Below, in pieces: positions 1-9,053 of a stretch of DNA of 64,000 nucleotides. Position numbers and translations under genes: made by a program. A model generated the notes under the pieces. That model was not told where the DNA came from and did not search any database. It saw only the letters and a list, made by a program, of their open reading frames with translations. The number at the start of each line of letters is the position of its first letter. Position 1 is the stretch's first letter. Location of the stretch: assembly GCF_900128905.1 (NCBI RefSeq), contig NZ_FQTV01000001.1, positions 1 through 64,000 of the forward strand, in the 5' to 3' direction. Origin of the DNA: Bacteroides luti. GTDB lineage: Bacteria; Bacteroidota; Bacteroidia; Bacteroidales; Bacteroidaceae.

Positions 1-155
1 TTCTTTCCATATATGGTTGGCTAGATAGTTTGGCTCTTATAAATCAAATTAAAAGAGCTTGTTTTATTGCTTTTACATTGTGTTTATCTTAATATGCTGA
101 AATAAGGAAACAAAAAGAAACAGAATAAAATCAGTAAAAAAGAAATTAAAAATAT
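1..155. other. Spacer upstream of 5S rRNA
   Basis: AT-rich sequence with a small hairpin (GCTCTT near 34 pairing with AAGAGC near 53). Its position just before 5S suggests it is the end of the 23S-5S spacer of an rRNA operon whose 16S/23S genes lie outside the window. No ORF is seen. Confidence 0.5.
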
Positions 156-265
<110 letters not shown>

Positions 266-272
266 TTATCTA

Positions 273-312
273 AGAGTCCTGTTCATGAAGTATGAATGGG
301 ACTCTTTTTTTG
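273..312 (+). terminator. Rho-independent terminator of the rRNA operon
   Basis: AGAGTCCTGTTCAT pairs with ATGAATGGGACTCT around a short loop and is followed by a run of seven T. It starts a few bases after 5S, as expected for the end of an rRNA transcript. Confidence 0.88.
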
Positions 313-690
313 TATATACCCTGCATGGTGTATAACTTCATGGTGTGTATCCATGGGCGGTAATATCTATTGCATCTACTTTTATATTTATCTTTGTCAA
401 GGTAATTCTCCTCTCCCAGAATAAAGTGAGCTTTTCTTATTAATGTAAATAAAGTGTCTTAGCTTATGCTTCTTAGAAATGCTATGAATGCTTCATTGAT
501 ATAGAAATCATTTTGCAATCTGTTTTATTGTTTTTTTTGTTATAATCCTGGATAAAGAATTGAATGCTTTAAGTGTTTGTAAACTAAATAATTAATATTA
601 TATAAGATAATAATATGTAAAACACAAACGTTTGCTCTATCTTTCCAATATAATTTATGATTATTAATAATTTATTCAATATTAAATTAC
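313..690. other. AT-rich intergenic region without a gene
   Basis: About 380 bp between the rRNA terminator and the glycogen synthase promoter. It is strongly AT-rich with homopolymer T/A tracts and no plausible ORF, tRNA or strong hairpin. Confidence 0.6.
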
Positions 691-699
691 TACTTTTGC
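691..699 (+). promoter_or_regulatory. Bacteroides -7 promoter element
   Basis: TACTTTTGC matches the TAnnTTTGC consensus exactly, 30 bp before the glycogen synthase start. No clear -33 TTTG is visible at the usual distance. Confidence 0.65.
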
Positions 700-728
700 C
701 TTCGTAAAAGATTGTTTTAAATTATATT

Positions 729-2408
729 ATGGTAGATTCCCTTATAAGTCCTGATTATATTTTTGAAACTAGTTGGGAAGTCTGTAACAAAGTTGGTGGC
801 ATATATACAGTATTGTCTACTAGAGCTAAGACTCTTCAAGATAGTCATAAAGATAAAGTGATATTTATTGGTCCTGATTTCTGGATTGGTAAAGATAACC
901 CGTTATTTATTGAACTGGATTATCTTTATAAACCATGGAAATTGCATGCAGAAACCAATGAAAACCTTTCTGTACGCATTGGCCGATGGAACATTATTGG
1001 CGAACCAATTGTTATTTTAGTTGATTTTACTTCATTCTTCTCAATGAAGAATGAAATATATACAGAAGCCTGGAATCATTTTCAAGTTGATTCTTTGCAT
1101 GCGTATGGTGATTATGATGAAGCATCGATGTTTTCTTATGCATCAGGAAAAGTAGTTGAAAGCTTTTATAAATATAATCTTAATCGTAAAGATAGAGTAG
1201 TTTATCAGGCGCATGAGTGGATGACGGGGTTAGGTGCGCTATATCTACAGACTGCAGTACCAGAAATTGCTACTATATTTACAACACACGCAACTTCGAT
1301 AGGACGTTCTATTGCTGGTAATCTGAAACCATTGTATGACTATCTCTTTGCATATAATGGCGACCAGATGGCTCAGGAATTGAATATGGAATCAAAGCAT
1401 TCTATTGAAAAACAAACGGCTCACCATGTTGATTGCTTTACTACTGTTAGTGATATTACTAATAAAGAGTGTAAGGAATTGCTGGATAAAGAGGCTGAGG
1501 TTGTTTTAAAAAACGGGTTTGAAGATGATTTTGTGCCTAAAGGGAAGAGTTTTTTAGCCAAGCGTAAAAAGGCAAGAGCAAAGATGCTCAATGTTGCAAA
1601 TAAATTATTGGGTACAAATCTGGATGATGATACCTTACTTGTATGTACAAGTGGCAGATATGAATTTAAAAACAAAGGTATTGATGTTTTTATTGAATCA
1701 TTAAACCGATTGAATAATGATATTAATCTGAAGAAGAATGTTGTTGCCTTTATTAATGTACCAGCAGGTACTCCTATACCCAGAAAAGATTTAGTTGAAA
1801 GATTAAATAATGGTAATGGCATAACAGATTCTTTAGAATTTCCTTATATTACGCACTGGTTAGATTCTATGTCTGATGATAGAGTGCTTAATATGATTAA
1901 ATACCTTGGAATAAGAAATAGTAAGGACGATAAAGTTAAGATTATATTTGTTCCTTGTTATCTTGATGAGAATGATGGCGTTTTCGATCTTAGCTATTAT
2001 GATTTGCTTCTGGGGTATGATTTGAGTGTTTATCCTTCATATTACGAACCATGGGGATATACTCCTCTTGAGAGCATTGCTTTTCATGTTCCTACTGTTA
2101 CAACGGATTTAACAGGATTTGGACTTTGGATTCAGAGTATTAGAACTCAGCATGGTTTGGAGGATGGAGTTAAAGTCATTCATCGCTCAGATAATAACTA
2201 CATTGAAGTAGCTGATGCTATAAAGGAATCGATAATTTCTTTTTCAAATAAATCGGAAGAGGAAATAGAACATATTCGCCATCGTGCTGCTGTAACAGCA
2301 GAACATGCTTTATGGAAACATTTTATTAAATACTATTATAAGGCGTATGATATTGCTCTTCGTAATGCAAAGAAGCGCCAATTGAAATCGGAAATATTAA
2401 TCAAATAA
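729..2408 (+). CDS. Glycogen synthase, GT3 (eukaryote-like) family
   Basis: Predicted cytosolic alpha-1,4-glucan synthase using a nucleotide-glucose donor. The 559-residue protein opens with the GT3 signature FETSWEVCNKVGGIYTVLST (about residues 12-31), the donor-binding start of animal and fungal glycogen synthases. The C-terminal Rossmann half has YPSYYEPWGYTPLES (about 436-450), the E-x7-E-type retaining GT catalytic loop. It is shorter than eukaryotic GYS, which fits bacterial members. It is distinct from the GT5 GlgA of Proteobacteria, so glgA is not used. The phosphorylase gene follows after 15 bp, so one operon for glycogen synthesis and breakdown is likely. No branching enzyme is in the window. 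Confidence 0.9.
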   Translation: MVDSLISPDYIFETSWEVCNKVGGIYTVLSTRAKTLQDSHKDKVIFIGPDFWIGKDNPLFIELDYLYKPWKLHAETNENLSVRIGRWNIIGEPIVILVDFTSFFSMKNEIYTEAWNHFQVDSLHAYGDYDEASMFSYASGKVVESFYKYNLNRKDRVVYQAHEWMTGLGALYLQTAVPEIATIFTTHATSIGRSIAGNLKPLYDYLFAYNGDQMAQELNMESKHSIEKQTAHHVDCFTTVSDITNKECKELLDKEAEVVLKNGFEDDFVPKGKSFLAKRKKARAKMLNVANKLLGTNLDDDTLLVCTSGRYEFKNKGIDVFIESLNRLNNDINLKKNVVAFINVPAGTPIPRKDLVERLNNGNGITDSLEFPYITHWLDSMSDDRVLNMIKYLGIRNSKDDKVKIIFVPCYLDENDGVFDLSYYDLLLGYDLSVYPSYYEPWGYTPLESIAFHVPTVTTDLTGFGLWIQSIRTQHGLEDGVKVIHRSDNNYIEVADAIKESIISFSNKSEEEIEHIRHRAAVTAEHALWKHFIKYYYKAYDIALRNAKKRQLKSEILIK

Positions 2409-2423
2409 GTAATTTATAAAATT

Positions 2424-4997
2424 ATGAAGGTTAAAGTTAGTAACGTGAATGTTCCTGTTTGGAATGAGATAACAGTAAAGTCACGTATTCCTGAGGAATT
2501 AAAGAAATTATCAGAAATAGCTCATAACATTTGGTGGTCCTGGGATTCCGAAGCGGTAATTTTATTCCGTGATTTGGATCCTGTACTATGGAAAGAGGTT
2601 GGATTAAATCCTGTTACTCTTTTGGAACGTATGAGCTTTGAAAAGCTTGAAGCACTATCAAATGATAAGGTTATCATTAAAAGAATGAATGATCTTTACG
2701 CTAGATTTAAAGAATATGTTGATGTTAAACCAGATACAAATCGTCCTTCTGTGGCATATTTCAGTATGGAATATGGTTTATCAAGCGTACTAAAAATCTA
2801 TTCGGGTGGTTTAGGTGTTTTGGCCGGTGACTATTTGAAAGAAGCCTCGGATAGTAATGTCGATCTTTGTGCTGTTGGATTTTTATATAGATATGGCTAT
2901 TTTAATCAGACTCTGTCAATGGATGGTCAGCAGATTGCAAATTATGAAGCACAAAACTTCGGAAGTCTTCCGCTGGAACGTGTTATAGGTGCCGATGGGC
3001 AACCTCTTGTTGTGTCTGTTCCATATCTTGACTATTTTGTTCATGCATATATCTGGAGAGTAAATGTGGGAAGAGTTTCACTTTACCTGATGGATACAGA
3101 CAATGAAATGAATAGCGAGTTTGACCGTCCTATTACTCACCAGCTTTATGGTGGTGACTGGGAAAACCGTTTGAAGCAGGAAATACTCTTGGGTATTGGT
3201 GGTATGCTAACTTTAAAGGCATTAGGAATAAAGAAAGATATCTATCATTGTAATGAAGGACATGCTGCTTTAATTAATGTTGAACGTATCTGTGATTATG
3301 TAGCTACCGGACTTTCATTCAATGAAGCAATCGAATTGGTTCGTGCTTCGTCACTTTATACAGTACACACTCCGGTTCCTGCAGGACACGATTATTTCGA
3401 TGAAGGTTTGTTTGGCAAATATATGGGAGGATATCCTAAGAAAATGGGTATTACCTGGAATGATTTGATGGATATGGGACGTAATAATCCAGGTGATTCG
3501 GGCGAACGTTTCTGTATGTCTGTATTTGCATGTAATACTTCTCAGGAAGTAAATGCTGTGAGCTGGTTACATGGAAAAGTTTCTCAGGAAATGTTTGCTT
3601 CAATCTGGAAAGGTTACTTCCCGGAAGAAAGTCACGTAGGGTATGTTACCAATGGTGTTCACTTTCCTACATGGACTGCTACTGAATGGAAGAAGCTTTA
3701 TGCCAAATATTTCGATGCCAGCTTTATGTACGACCTTTCTAATCAGAAGATTTGGGAAGCTATATATAATGTGCCCGATCAGGAAATATGGAATACACGT
3801 ATAACCTTGAAAAATAAGTTGGTTGACTATATCCGCAAGCAATTCCGCGATACTTGGCTGAATAACCAGGGAGATCCTTCACGTATTGTTGCTTTATTGA
3901 ACAAGATAAACCCGAATGCTCTTTTAATTGGTTTCGGTCGTCGTTTTGCTACTTATAAGCGTGCACATTTATTGTTTACAGATTTAGATCGCCTTTCTAA
4001 GATTGTAAACAACCCAAATTACCCTGTTCAGTTTATATTTACTGGTAAAGCCCATCCTCATGATGGAGCAGGACAAGGCTTGATCAGAAGAATTATAGAG
4101 ATATCTCGTCGTCCTGAGTTCCTTGGAAAAATTATTTTCCTTGAAAATTATGATATGACTCTGGCTCGTAGATTGGTATCCGGAGTTGATATTTGGCTGA
4201 ATACTCCAACACGTCCTTTGGAAGCTTCTGGTACATCGGGTGAAAAAGCTTTGATGAATGGAGTTCTTAATTTCTCTGTACTTGACGGATGGTGGCTTGA
4301 AGGCTATCGTGAAAACGCAGGTTGGGCGCTGACTGAGAAAGTTACTTATCAGAATCAGGAACATCAGGATCAGTTAGATGCTGCTACTATCTATGCAATG
4401 CTTGAAAATGAAATCATTCCTTTGTATTATGACAAGAACGACGATGGTTATTCTCCAAAATGGGTTCAGTTCGTAAAGAACTCAATTGCTCAGATTGCTC
4501 CTCATTACACAATGAAGAGACAGCTTGATGACTACTATATTAAGTTCTATAATAAGCAGGCTAAGCGCTTCCATGTTTTAGCTGATAATAAAAATGCAAA
4601 AGCTAAAGAATTGGCTGCTTGGAAAGAGGCTGTAGTAGATAAATGGGATACAATAGAAGTGAAATCTGTTTCAGTAAATGGTGAATCTGGTAAACTAATT
4701 ATTGAAAGCGGACAAGATTATGACGTAGAAGTTGTAATTGATGAAAAGGGATTGGATAATGCTATTGGAGTTGAAATCGTAACTATTATAGTAGATAAAG
4801 ATGGCAAACAGCGTATCTATTCAACTGACGAATTTGAATTAGTAAAGAAAGATGGTGACTTGTTTACATTTAAAACTAAATATAGTTTGTCGAATGCTGG
4901 TAGCTTTAAGGTTGCATTCCGTATGTATCCTAAGAATATAGATCTTCCTCATCGTCAAGACTTCTGTTATGTACGTTGGTTTAATTTAGGAGTTTAA
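2424..4997 (+). CDS. glgP: Alpha-glucan (glycogen) phosphorylase, GT35
   Basis: Pyridoxal-phosphate enzyme releasing glucose-1-phosphate from glycogen or maltodextrin. It has 857 residues. The N-terminal region (about 15-130) is the DUF3417-type module of short bacterial phosphorylases ([13 protein letters not shown]). The PLP site is in [10 protein letters not shown] (about residues 609-618), where the lysine carries the cofactor. HCNEGHAAL is another family motif. About 100 C-terminal residues form a beta-rich extension. It is translated 15 bp after the GT3 synthase, implying co-expression, and ends at a strong terminator. The family is certain; the preferred glucan length is not. Confidence 0.93.
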   Translation: MKVKVSNVNVPVWNEITVKSRIPEELKKLSEIAHNIWWSWDSEAVILFRDLDPVLWKEVGLNPVTLLERMSFEKLEALSNDKVIIKRMNDLYARFKEYVDVKPDTNRPSVAYFSMEYGLSSVLKIYSGGLGVLAGDYLKEASDSNVDLCAVGFLYRYGYFNQTLSMDGQQIANYEAQNFGSLPLERVIGADGQPLVVSVPYLDYFVHAYIWRVNVGRVSLYLMDTDNEMNSEFDRPITHQLYGGDWENRLKQEILLGIGGMLTLKALGIKKDIYHCNEGHAALINVERICDYVATGLSFNEAIELVRASSLYTVHTPVPAGHDYFDEGLFGKYMGGYPKKMGITWNDLMDMGRNNPGDSGERFCMSVFACNTSQEVNAVSWLHGKVSQEMFASIWKGYFPEESHVGYVTNGVHFPTWTATEWKKLYAKYFDASFMYDLSNQKIWEAIYNVPDQEIWNTRITLKNKLVDYIRKQFRDTWLNNQGDPSRIVALLNKINPNALLIGFGRRFATYKRAHLLFTDLDRLSKIVNNPNYPVQFIFTGKAHPHDGAGQGLIRRIIEISRRPEFLGKIIFLENYDMTLARRLVSGVDIWLNTPTRPLEASGTSGEKALMNGVLNFSVLDGWWLEGYRENAGWALTEKVTYQNQEHQDQLDAATIYAMLENEIIPLYYDKNDDGYSPKWVQFVKNSIAQIAPHYTMKRQLDDYYIKFYNKQAKRFHVLADNKNAKAKELAAWKEAVVDKWDTIEVKSVSVNGESGKLIIESGQDYDVEVVIDEKGLDNAIGVEIVTIIVDKDGKQRIYSTDEFELVKKDGDLFTFKTKYSLSNAGSFKVAFRMYPKNIDLPHRQDFCYVRWFNLGV

Positions 4998-5015
4998 CTC
5001 TCTAAGTAATAATAT

Positions 5016-5060
5016 AAAAAGCGAGGTGCTAAGTTTTGTTTTAGCATCCTCGCTTTCTTT
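5016..5060 (+). terminator. Terminator after glgP
   Basis: GCGAGGTGCTAA (5021-5032) pairs with TTAGCATCCTCGC (5041-5053) with one bulged base. A T-rich stretch follows. Confidence 0.85.
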
Positions 5061-5097
5061 ATACGAGATTGCCACTATTGAGCAAACTTTAACTAAT

Positions 5098-5145
5098 AAA
5101 AAAAGTGAGCCGTTCTAGCTTAATAAGAACGGCTCACTTTTTTAT
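5098..5145. terminator. Bidirectional terminator between convergent genes
   Basis: A 16-bp perfect stem, AAAAGTGAGCCGTTCT / AGAACGGCTCACTTTT, is flanked by A-run and T-run. It suits termination of both glgP read-through and the minus-strand TlpA gene. Confidence 0.88.
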
Positions 5146-5181
5146 ATCTGAATTATTGCTTGCTGTTACTAATAAATAGAA

Positions 5182-6273
5182 TTATTTGATTAATTCTGCT
5201 AATTTACTTTGCAACTCTGCACCGTGTAGTCCACGAGCAATGATTTTTCCATCTTTATCAAGTAATACAGTATGAGGAATACTGCGTATAGCATAAACCT
5301 TAGCACCTTCGCAATCCCAGTATTTTAAATCAGACATCTGAGGCCAAGTAATATTTAATTTTGTAATACCGTCTTTCCATGATTTTTCGTTCTTGTCAAA
5401 CGAAACACCTACAATTTCAAATCCTTTGTCTTTATACTGAGAGTAAGCTTTAACAAGATTAGGCATTTCCTGGCGACAAGGACCACACCAGCTAGCCCAG
5501 AAATCTATCAGTACATATTTTCCTTTTCCTGCATAATCAGATAATTTAATAGATTTTCCATCTGGAGTAAGCATTGATAAGTCTGCAAATTTTTGACCAA
5601 CAGAAGTTGCTTTGGCTGTCTTTACTAAAGCCTTCAAACGAGGAATATCTTCATTATTTTGGAATTTGGCTGGAACCTTGGCAAGAATCTTTTCCAGATT
5701 ATCATACTCAATATAATAATTGTATGCTTTCAACAGATGAATACCAACCGGATTTGTTATGTTTCCATCGATTGTTTCAATAATAATATTGGTCTGACTA
5801 CTTTCAAGAGCGCTTAATTCATTCTTTTTTGTTTCTCTTTCTTCATTACTCAAGTTAGGAGCCTGCATTAAATTATATACAGCTTCCATCTTATCATTCA
5901 CTTCATTCATTTTTGCTTTGAAAGCATTATAAGTATCGTTGGAAGGAGTACCTACAATATTTTCTCTTTCTCCAAGCGTAAGACTGATATCACCGTTTTC
6001 CAGAAAGAAATCCGCATATAACTTTGTCTCTCCTTTTGTATAAGTTATATACCGATTTACAGTTGAATCCTGTTTTCCTTCGAAAATAAATTTGCCGTCT
6101 TTAATTACAGCAGCTGCAACTTTTACAAATTCACGGTTTACTCTGTTCTGAATATAAACAGAGTCGCCATCAGCAGCTCCTGTTACTGTTCCTGTTATTT
6201 TATAGGTATTCCCTCCGGTGCATGATAATGCTGTAAGGGAAGCCATCGCAAATAAATAACTAATTCTTTTCAT
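5182..6273 (-). CDS. DUF4369-TlpA thioredoxin-like lipoprotein
   Basis: Exported thiol-disulfide oxidoreductase of a type common in Bacteroides. The 363-residue protein has a lipoprotein signal (lipobox LTALSC, Cys at about residue 18). A DUF4369-like beta domain (about 24-120) contains TGTVTGAADGDSVYI. A helical linker follows, and then a C-terminal TlpA/AhpC domain (about 225-363) with the redox motif WASWCGPCRQ and a cis-proline region SIPHTVLL. It is probably an envelope-anchored reductase. Partners are unknown. It is monocistronic, with its own -7 element and a shared terminator. Confidence 0.9.
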   Translation of the reverse strand: MKRISYLFAMASLTALSCTGGNTYKITGTVTGAADGDSVYIQNRVNREFVKVAAAVIKDGKFIFEGKQDSTVNRYITYTKGETKLYADFFLENGDISLTLGERENIVGTPSNDTYNAFKAKMNEVNDKMEAVYNLMQAPNLSNEERETKKNELSALESSQTNIIIETIDGNITNPVGIHLLKAYNYYIEYDNLEKILAKVPAKFQNNEDIPRLKALVKTAKATSVGQKFADLSMLTPDGKSIKLSDYAGKGKYVLIDFWASWCGPCRQEMPNLVKAYSQYKDKGFEIVGVSFDKNEKSWKDGITKLNITWPQMSDLKYWDCEGAKVYAIRSIPHTVLLDKDGKIIARGLHGAELQSKLAELIK

Positions 6274-6310
6274 AAATTGATGTATTTGTTTCTATTATTG
6301 AATACAATAT

Positions 6311-6319
6311 GCAAATATA
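6311..6319 (-). promoter_or_regulatory. -7 promoter element of the TlpA lipoprotein gene
   Basis: On the minus strand TATATTTGC, a perfect TAnnTTTGC, lies 38 bp before the start codon. Confidence 0.65.
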
Positions 6320-6462
6320 GCAGTTTTTTTTCTCTATCCTATTTTGCCGAAACATTATTAGATGAGCATTTGTTATTACATTCTAATATTGATAACATTA
6401 AGTCGTAAATAAACGAATGAGTCTTTAAATTTCTAGAAGATATTTAGAATGATAAAAAATAT

Positions 6463-6517
6463 CTTGTACAAAAGATTGTTTTCTTTTGTACAGAAGAATT
6501 AATTGTTTTGTACAAGG
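6463..6517. repeat. TGTACA array, locus 1 (3 sites, 22-bp period)
   Basis: TGTACA occurs at 6465, 6487 and 6509, exactly 22 bp apart, separated by 16-nt spacers that are themselves near-palindromic (AAAGATTGTTTTCTTT and GAAGAATTAATTGTTT). The array ends in CTTGTACAA and TTGTACAAG. It lies between divergent genes. Related arrays are at 21.5, 42.96 and 56.0 kb. Confidence 0.9.
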
Positions 6518-6642
6518 AATTTTGAAAGTTTCTTTATGCTTAAATAATATCCGGGCGAAAATCATAAATATTTTTTTTAATTTTCTGCCTTTTTAGGAAT
6601 TACTTTATCTCTAAATATTAACTGTAACTCGCATTATTTAGT

Positions 6643-6651
6643 TACATTTGC
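6643..6651 (+). promoter_or_regulatory. -7 promoter element of the nucleotidyltransferase gene
   Basis: TACATTTGC matches TAnnTTTGC exactly, 26 bp before the start codon. Confidence 0.65.
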
Positions 6652-6676
6652 ACTGCAAATAAAAGATAGAATCAGA

Positions 6677-7588
6677 ATGACTACGACTTTAGTGGTGCTT
6701 GCCGCAAAAATGGGTAATAAATATGGTGGCCTAAAACAATTAGAAGGAATTGGGCCAAACGGAGAGACCATTCTCGACTATTCAATGTATGATGCTATAA
6801 AAACAGGATTCAATAAGGTAGTATTCGTTATTAGCAAATATTTTGAAGAGGAATTCAAGAAAGTTGTTTCTTCAAAATACGAAGGTAAGATTGAAATTGA
6901 ATATGCTTTTCAAGAAATAGAATCTGTTCCTGAGGAACTAAGAAATAGCAAAAGAAACTTGTTGTGGGGATCGGCACATGCTTTGCTTATGGCTAAGGAT
7001 GTTATTAAGGAACCTTTTGGTGTAATTAATGCTGCAAACTTTTATCAACGTGAAAGTTTTGAGATACTCTACAATGAATTACAGAATATTCGTAATACCC
7101 GTGATAAACATTTCCTTGTTAGTTTTCGCTTAGCTAATGTTTTAGCTGAAAGTGGCGGACTGACGCGTGGTATATGTGAAGTAAACGAAGAGGGTAATCT
7201 GATTTCTATTATTGACCGTAAAGGAGTAGAAAGAATAGGAGGGGATCCTATGTACTTGAATGAGTTTAATAAATGGGTAGGCCTTGATGTTGCTTCTCCT
7301 ATTTCTATGAACATGTGGGGATTTAGTCCCGATATATTTACCTCTTTAACTCATGAATTCGATTCTTTTATTGCTAAAAGCGGTCTGGATTTGAATTCAA
7401 CCTTTACAATTCCTCAGTTTATGAATACTATGGTCCAGAAAGGACTGAAAGTTAATACTATAAGCACGCCGGCAAAATGGATGGCATTAGTTTCTCCTGA
7501 TGATAGAATTCAGGTAATACTACGTATTAATGATCTTATTCGTAAAGGTGTTTATCCCCAAAAACTATTTGAACTAACCAACCTATAA
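6677..7588 (+). CDS. Nucleotidyltransferase (NDP-sugar pyrophosphorylase-like)
   Basis: The 303-residue cytosolic protein has a Rossmann-like nucleotidyltransferase fold. The N-terminus TTTLVVLAAKMGNKYGGLKQ (residues 2-21) resembles the L(A)AGxGxR...K nucleotide-binding loop, with the usual AGG replaced by AKM and then GNKYGGLKQ. Later segments include GVINAANFYQ, in the place of the DD metal site, and NMWGFSPDIF. The galE gene follows 10 bp downstream, so a role in nucleotide-sugar supply is plausible. The substrate cannot be read from sequence, and the degenerate NTP loop makes classical GalU/RmlA activity uncertain. Confidence 0.78.
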   Translation: MTTTLVVLAAKMGNKYGGLKQLEGIGPNGETILDYSMYDAIKTGFNKVVFVISKYFEEEFKKVVSSKYEGKIEIEYAFQEIESVPEELRNSKRNLLWGSAHALLMAKDVIKEPFGVINAANFYQRESFEILYNELQNIRNTRDKHFLVSFRLANVLAESGGLTRGICEVNEEGNLISIIDRKGVERIGGDPMYLNEFNKWVGLDVASPISMNMWGFSPDIFTSLTHEFDSFIAKSGLDLNSTFTIPQFMNTMVQKGLKVNTISTPAKWMALVSPDDRIQVILRINDLIRKGVYPQKLFELTNL

Positions 7589-7598
7589 AATAATTATA

Positions 7599-8633
7599 AT
7601 GAAAAAAAGAATTTTAGTAACTGGTGGTACCGGTTATATCGGTTCTCATACAGTTGTAGAACTCCAAAATAGTGGATATGAAGTAATCATTATCGATAAT
7701 TTATCCAATTCAAGTGCCGATGTTGTTGATAATATTGAAAAAGTGTCTGGCATTCGTCCTGTTTTCGAAGAATTAGATTGCCTTGATTTTGCTGGTCTTG
7801 ATGCTTTGTTTACTAAATATAAAGGTATTGAAGCTATTATTCATTTTGCAGCAAGCAAAGCTGTTGGTGAATCTGTTCAAAAACCATTGCTTTACTACCG
7901 CAACAATCTTGTTTCATTAATAAACTTATTGGAACTGATGCCTAAACATGGTGTTAACGGTATTGTTTTCTCTTCATCTTGTACCGTTTATGGTGAACCC
8001 GATCAGCTTCCTGTAACAGAACAAGCTCCAATTAAGCCTGCAACTTCTCCTTACGGAAATACAAAACAGATTAATGAAGAAATTGTAAAAGATACTGTAA
8101 CTTCAGGTTCTCCAATCAATGCAATTCTTCTTCGTTACTTTAATCCAATCGGTGCTCATCCAACAGCTTTATTGGGTGAACTTCCTAATGGTGTTCCACA
8201 GAATCTGGTTCCATATATTACTCAAACAGCTATTGGAATCCGCGAGCAATTAAGCGTGTTTGGTCATGATTATAATACTCCTGACGGCACTTGTATTCGC
8301 GACTTTATCAATGTTGTTGATTTGGCTAAAGCTCACGTTATCGCTATTGACCGTATTTTGAATGGAAAACAAAAAGCTAAAGTTGAGACTTTCAATATTG
8401 GTACAGGAATAGGACTTTCTGTATTGGATTTAATCAATGCATTTGAAAAATCTACTGGCGTAAAGTTAAACTATAAGCTTACCGATCGTCGTGTTGGTGA
8501 TATTGAAAAGGTATGGGCTAACCCTGAGCATGCAAATAATGAATTGGGTTGGAAAGCTGAAACAAGTACTGAAGATACTCTTTTATCTGCCTGGAAATGG
8601 CAATTAAAATTAAGAGAAAGAGGTATTCAATAA
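7599..8633 (+). CDS. galE: UDP-glucose 4-epimerase
   Basis: Interconverts UDP-glucose and UDP-galactose. The 344-residue extended SDR has GGTGYIGSHT (residues 8-17) for NAD binding. The catalytic serine lies in FSSSCTVYG, and YGNTK is the YxxxK motif. Typical GalE segments RYFNPIGAHP and GTCIRDFINVVDLAKAH are present. It is 10 bp downstream of the nucleotidyltransferase, probably one operon, and followed by a hairpin. The housekeeping Leloir/nucleotide-sugar role is secure; strict Glc/Gal versus GlcNAc/GalNAc preference is not. Confidence 0.94.
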   Translation: MKKRILVTGGTGYIGSHTVVELQNSGYEVIIIDNLSNSSADVVDNIEKVSGIRPVFEELDCLDFAGLDALFTKYKGIEAIIHFAASKAVGESVQKPLLYYRNNLVSLINLLELMPKHGVNGIVFSSSCTVYGEPDQLPVTEQAPIKPATSPYGNTKQINEEIVKDTVTSGSPINAILLRYFNPIGAHPTALLGELPNGVPQNLVPYITQTAIGIREQLSVFGHDYNTPDGTCIRDFINVVDLAKAHVIAIDRILNGKQKAKVETFNIGTGIGLSVLDLINAFEKSTGVKLNYKLTDRRVGDIEKVWANPEHANNELGWKAETSTEDTLLSAWKWQLKLRERGIQ

Positions 8634-8642
8634 TGCATAATG

Positions 8643-8680
8643 ATTGTTTAATTTTATTTAACAATAAAAATTAAACAATA
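8643..8680 (+). terminator. Hairpin after galE
   Basis: ATTGTTTAATTTT (8643-8655) is the inverted complement of AAAATTAAACAAT (8667-8679). The stem is AT-rich and has no long T run, so it may terminate transcription only weakly. Confidence 0.55.
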
Positions 8681-8707
8681 CTATAGTATTAATGTTTATA
8701 CTTTGTG

Positions 8708-8869
8708 AGTATGCCCGAGATCCCAGCATAAATGTGAATTTAAGCTTGTGTGATTAACGTATGTCTCCCCGGCATAGACAGGTGTACTTGCATAGTAGTT
8801 TTGTCGTGTTTTATTTTGTGTTTGTGTTGTGGCGGTGCATGACGTGAGTCGTCGCACCGTCTTTTTTTT
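8708..8869 (+). ncRNA. Probable structured ncRNA, 6S/Bacteroidales-1-like candidate
   Basis: This 160-nt stretch has no ORF but shows strong structure. ATGCC...AGA (8711-8720) pairs with TCT...GGCAT (8764-8775), enclosing a long imperfect hairpin. The 3' end is a GC-rich intrinsic terminator (GGCGGTGC / GCACCGTC with an inner ACG/CGT, 8831-8861) and eight T. A TATACTTTG sequence just upstream is an imperfect -7 box. Size, isolation between transcription units and the terminator fit a free RNA. Bacteroidales-1 (regarded as 6S-like in this order) is the best guess, but I could not compare it with the family model. Confidence 0.55.
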
Positions 8870-9053
8870 GTTCGTTTAGGATAGAGATATTCTAAAATTT
8901 AAATGTAATAGGAAGAAAACTATCTCATTTTCCACTTGTTCGATTTATTATGGTGTTTTTTTTATGTGTTTTTCTTTAGGGTATTTTATTACTGAATGGT
9001 CATATATATAGAAACCGGTGATCCATTAGTAATCAAATTAAAAAAACAACATT

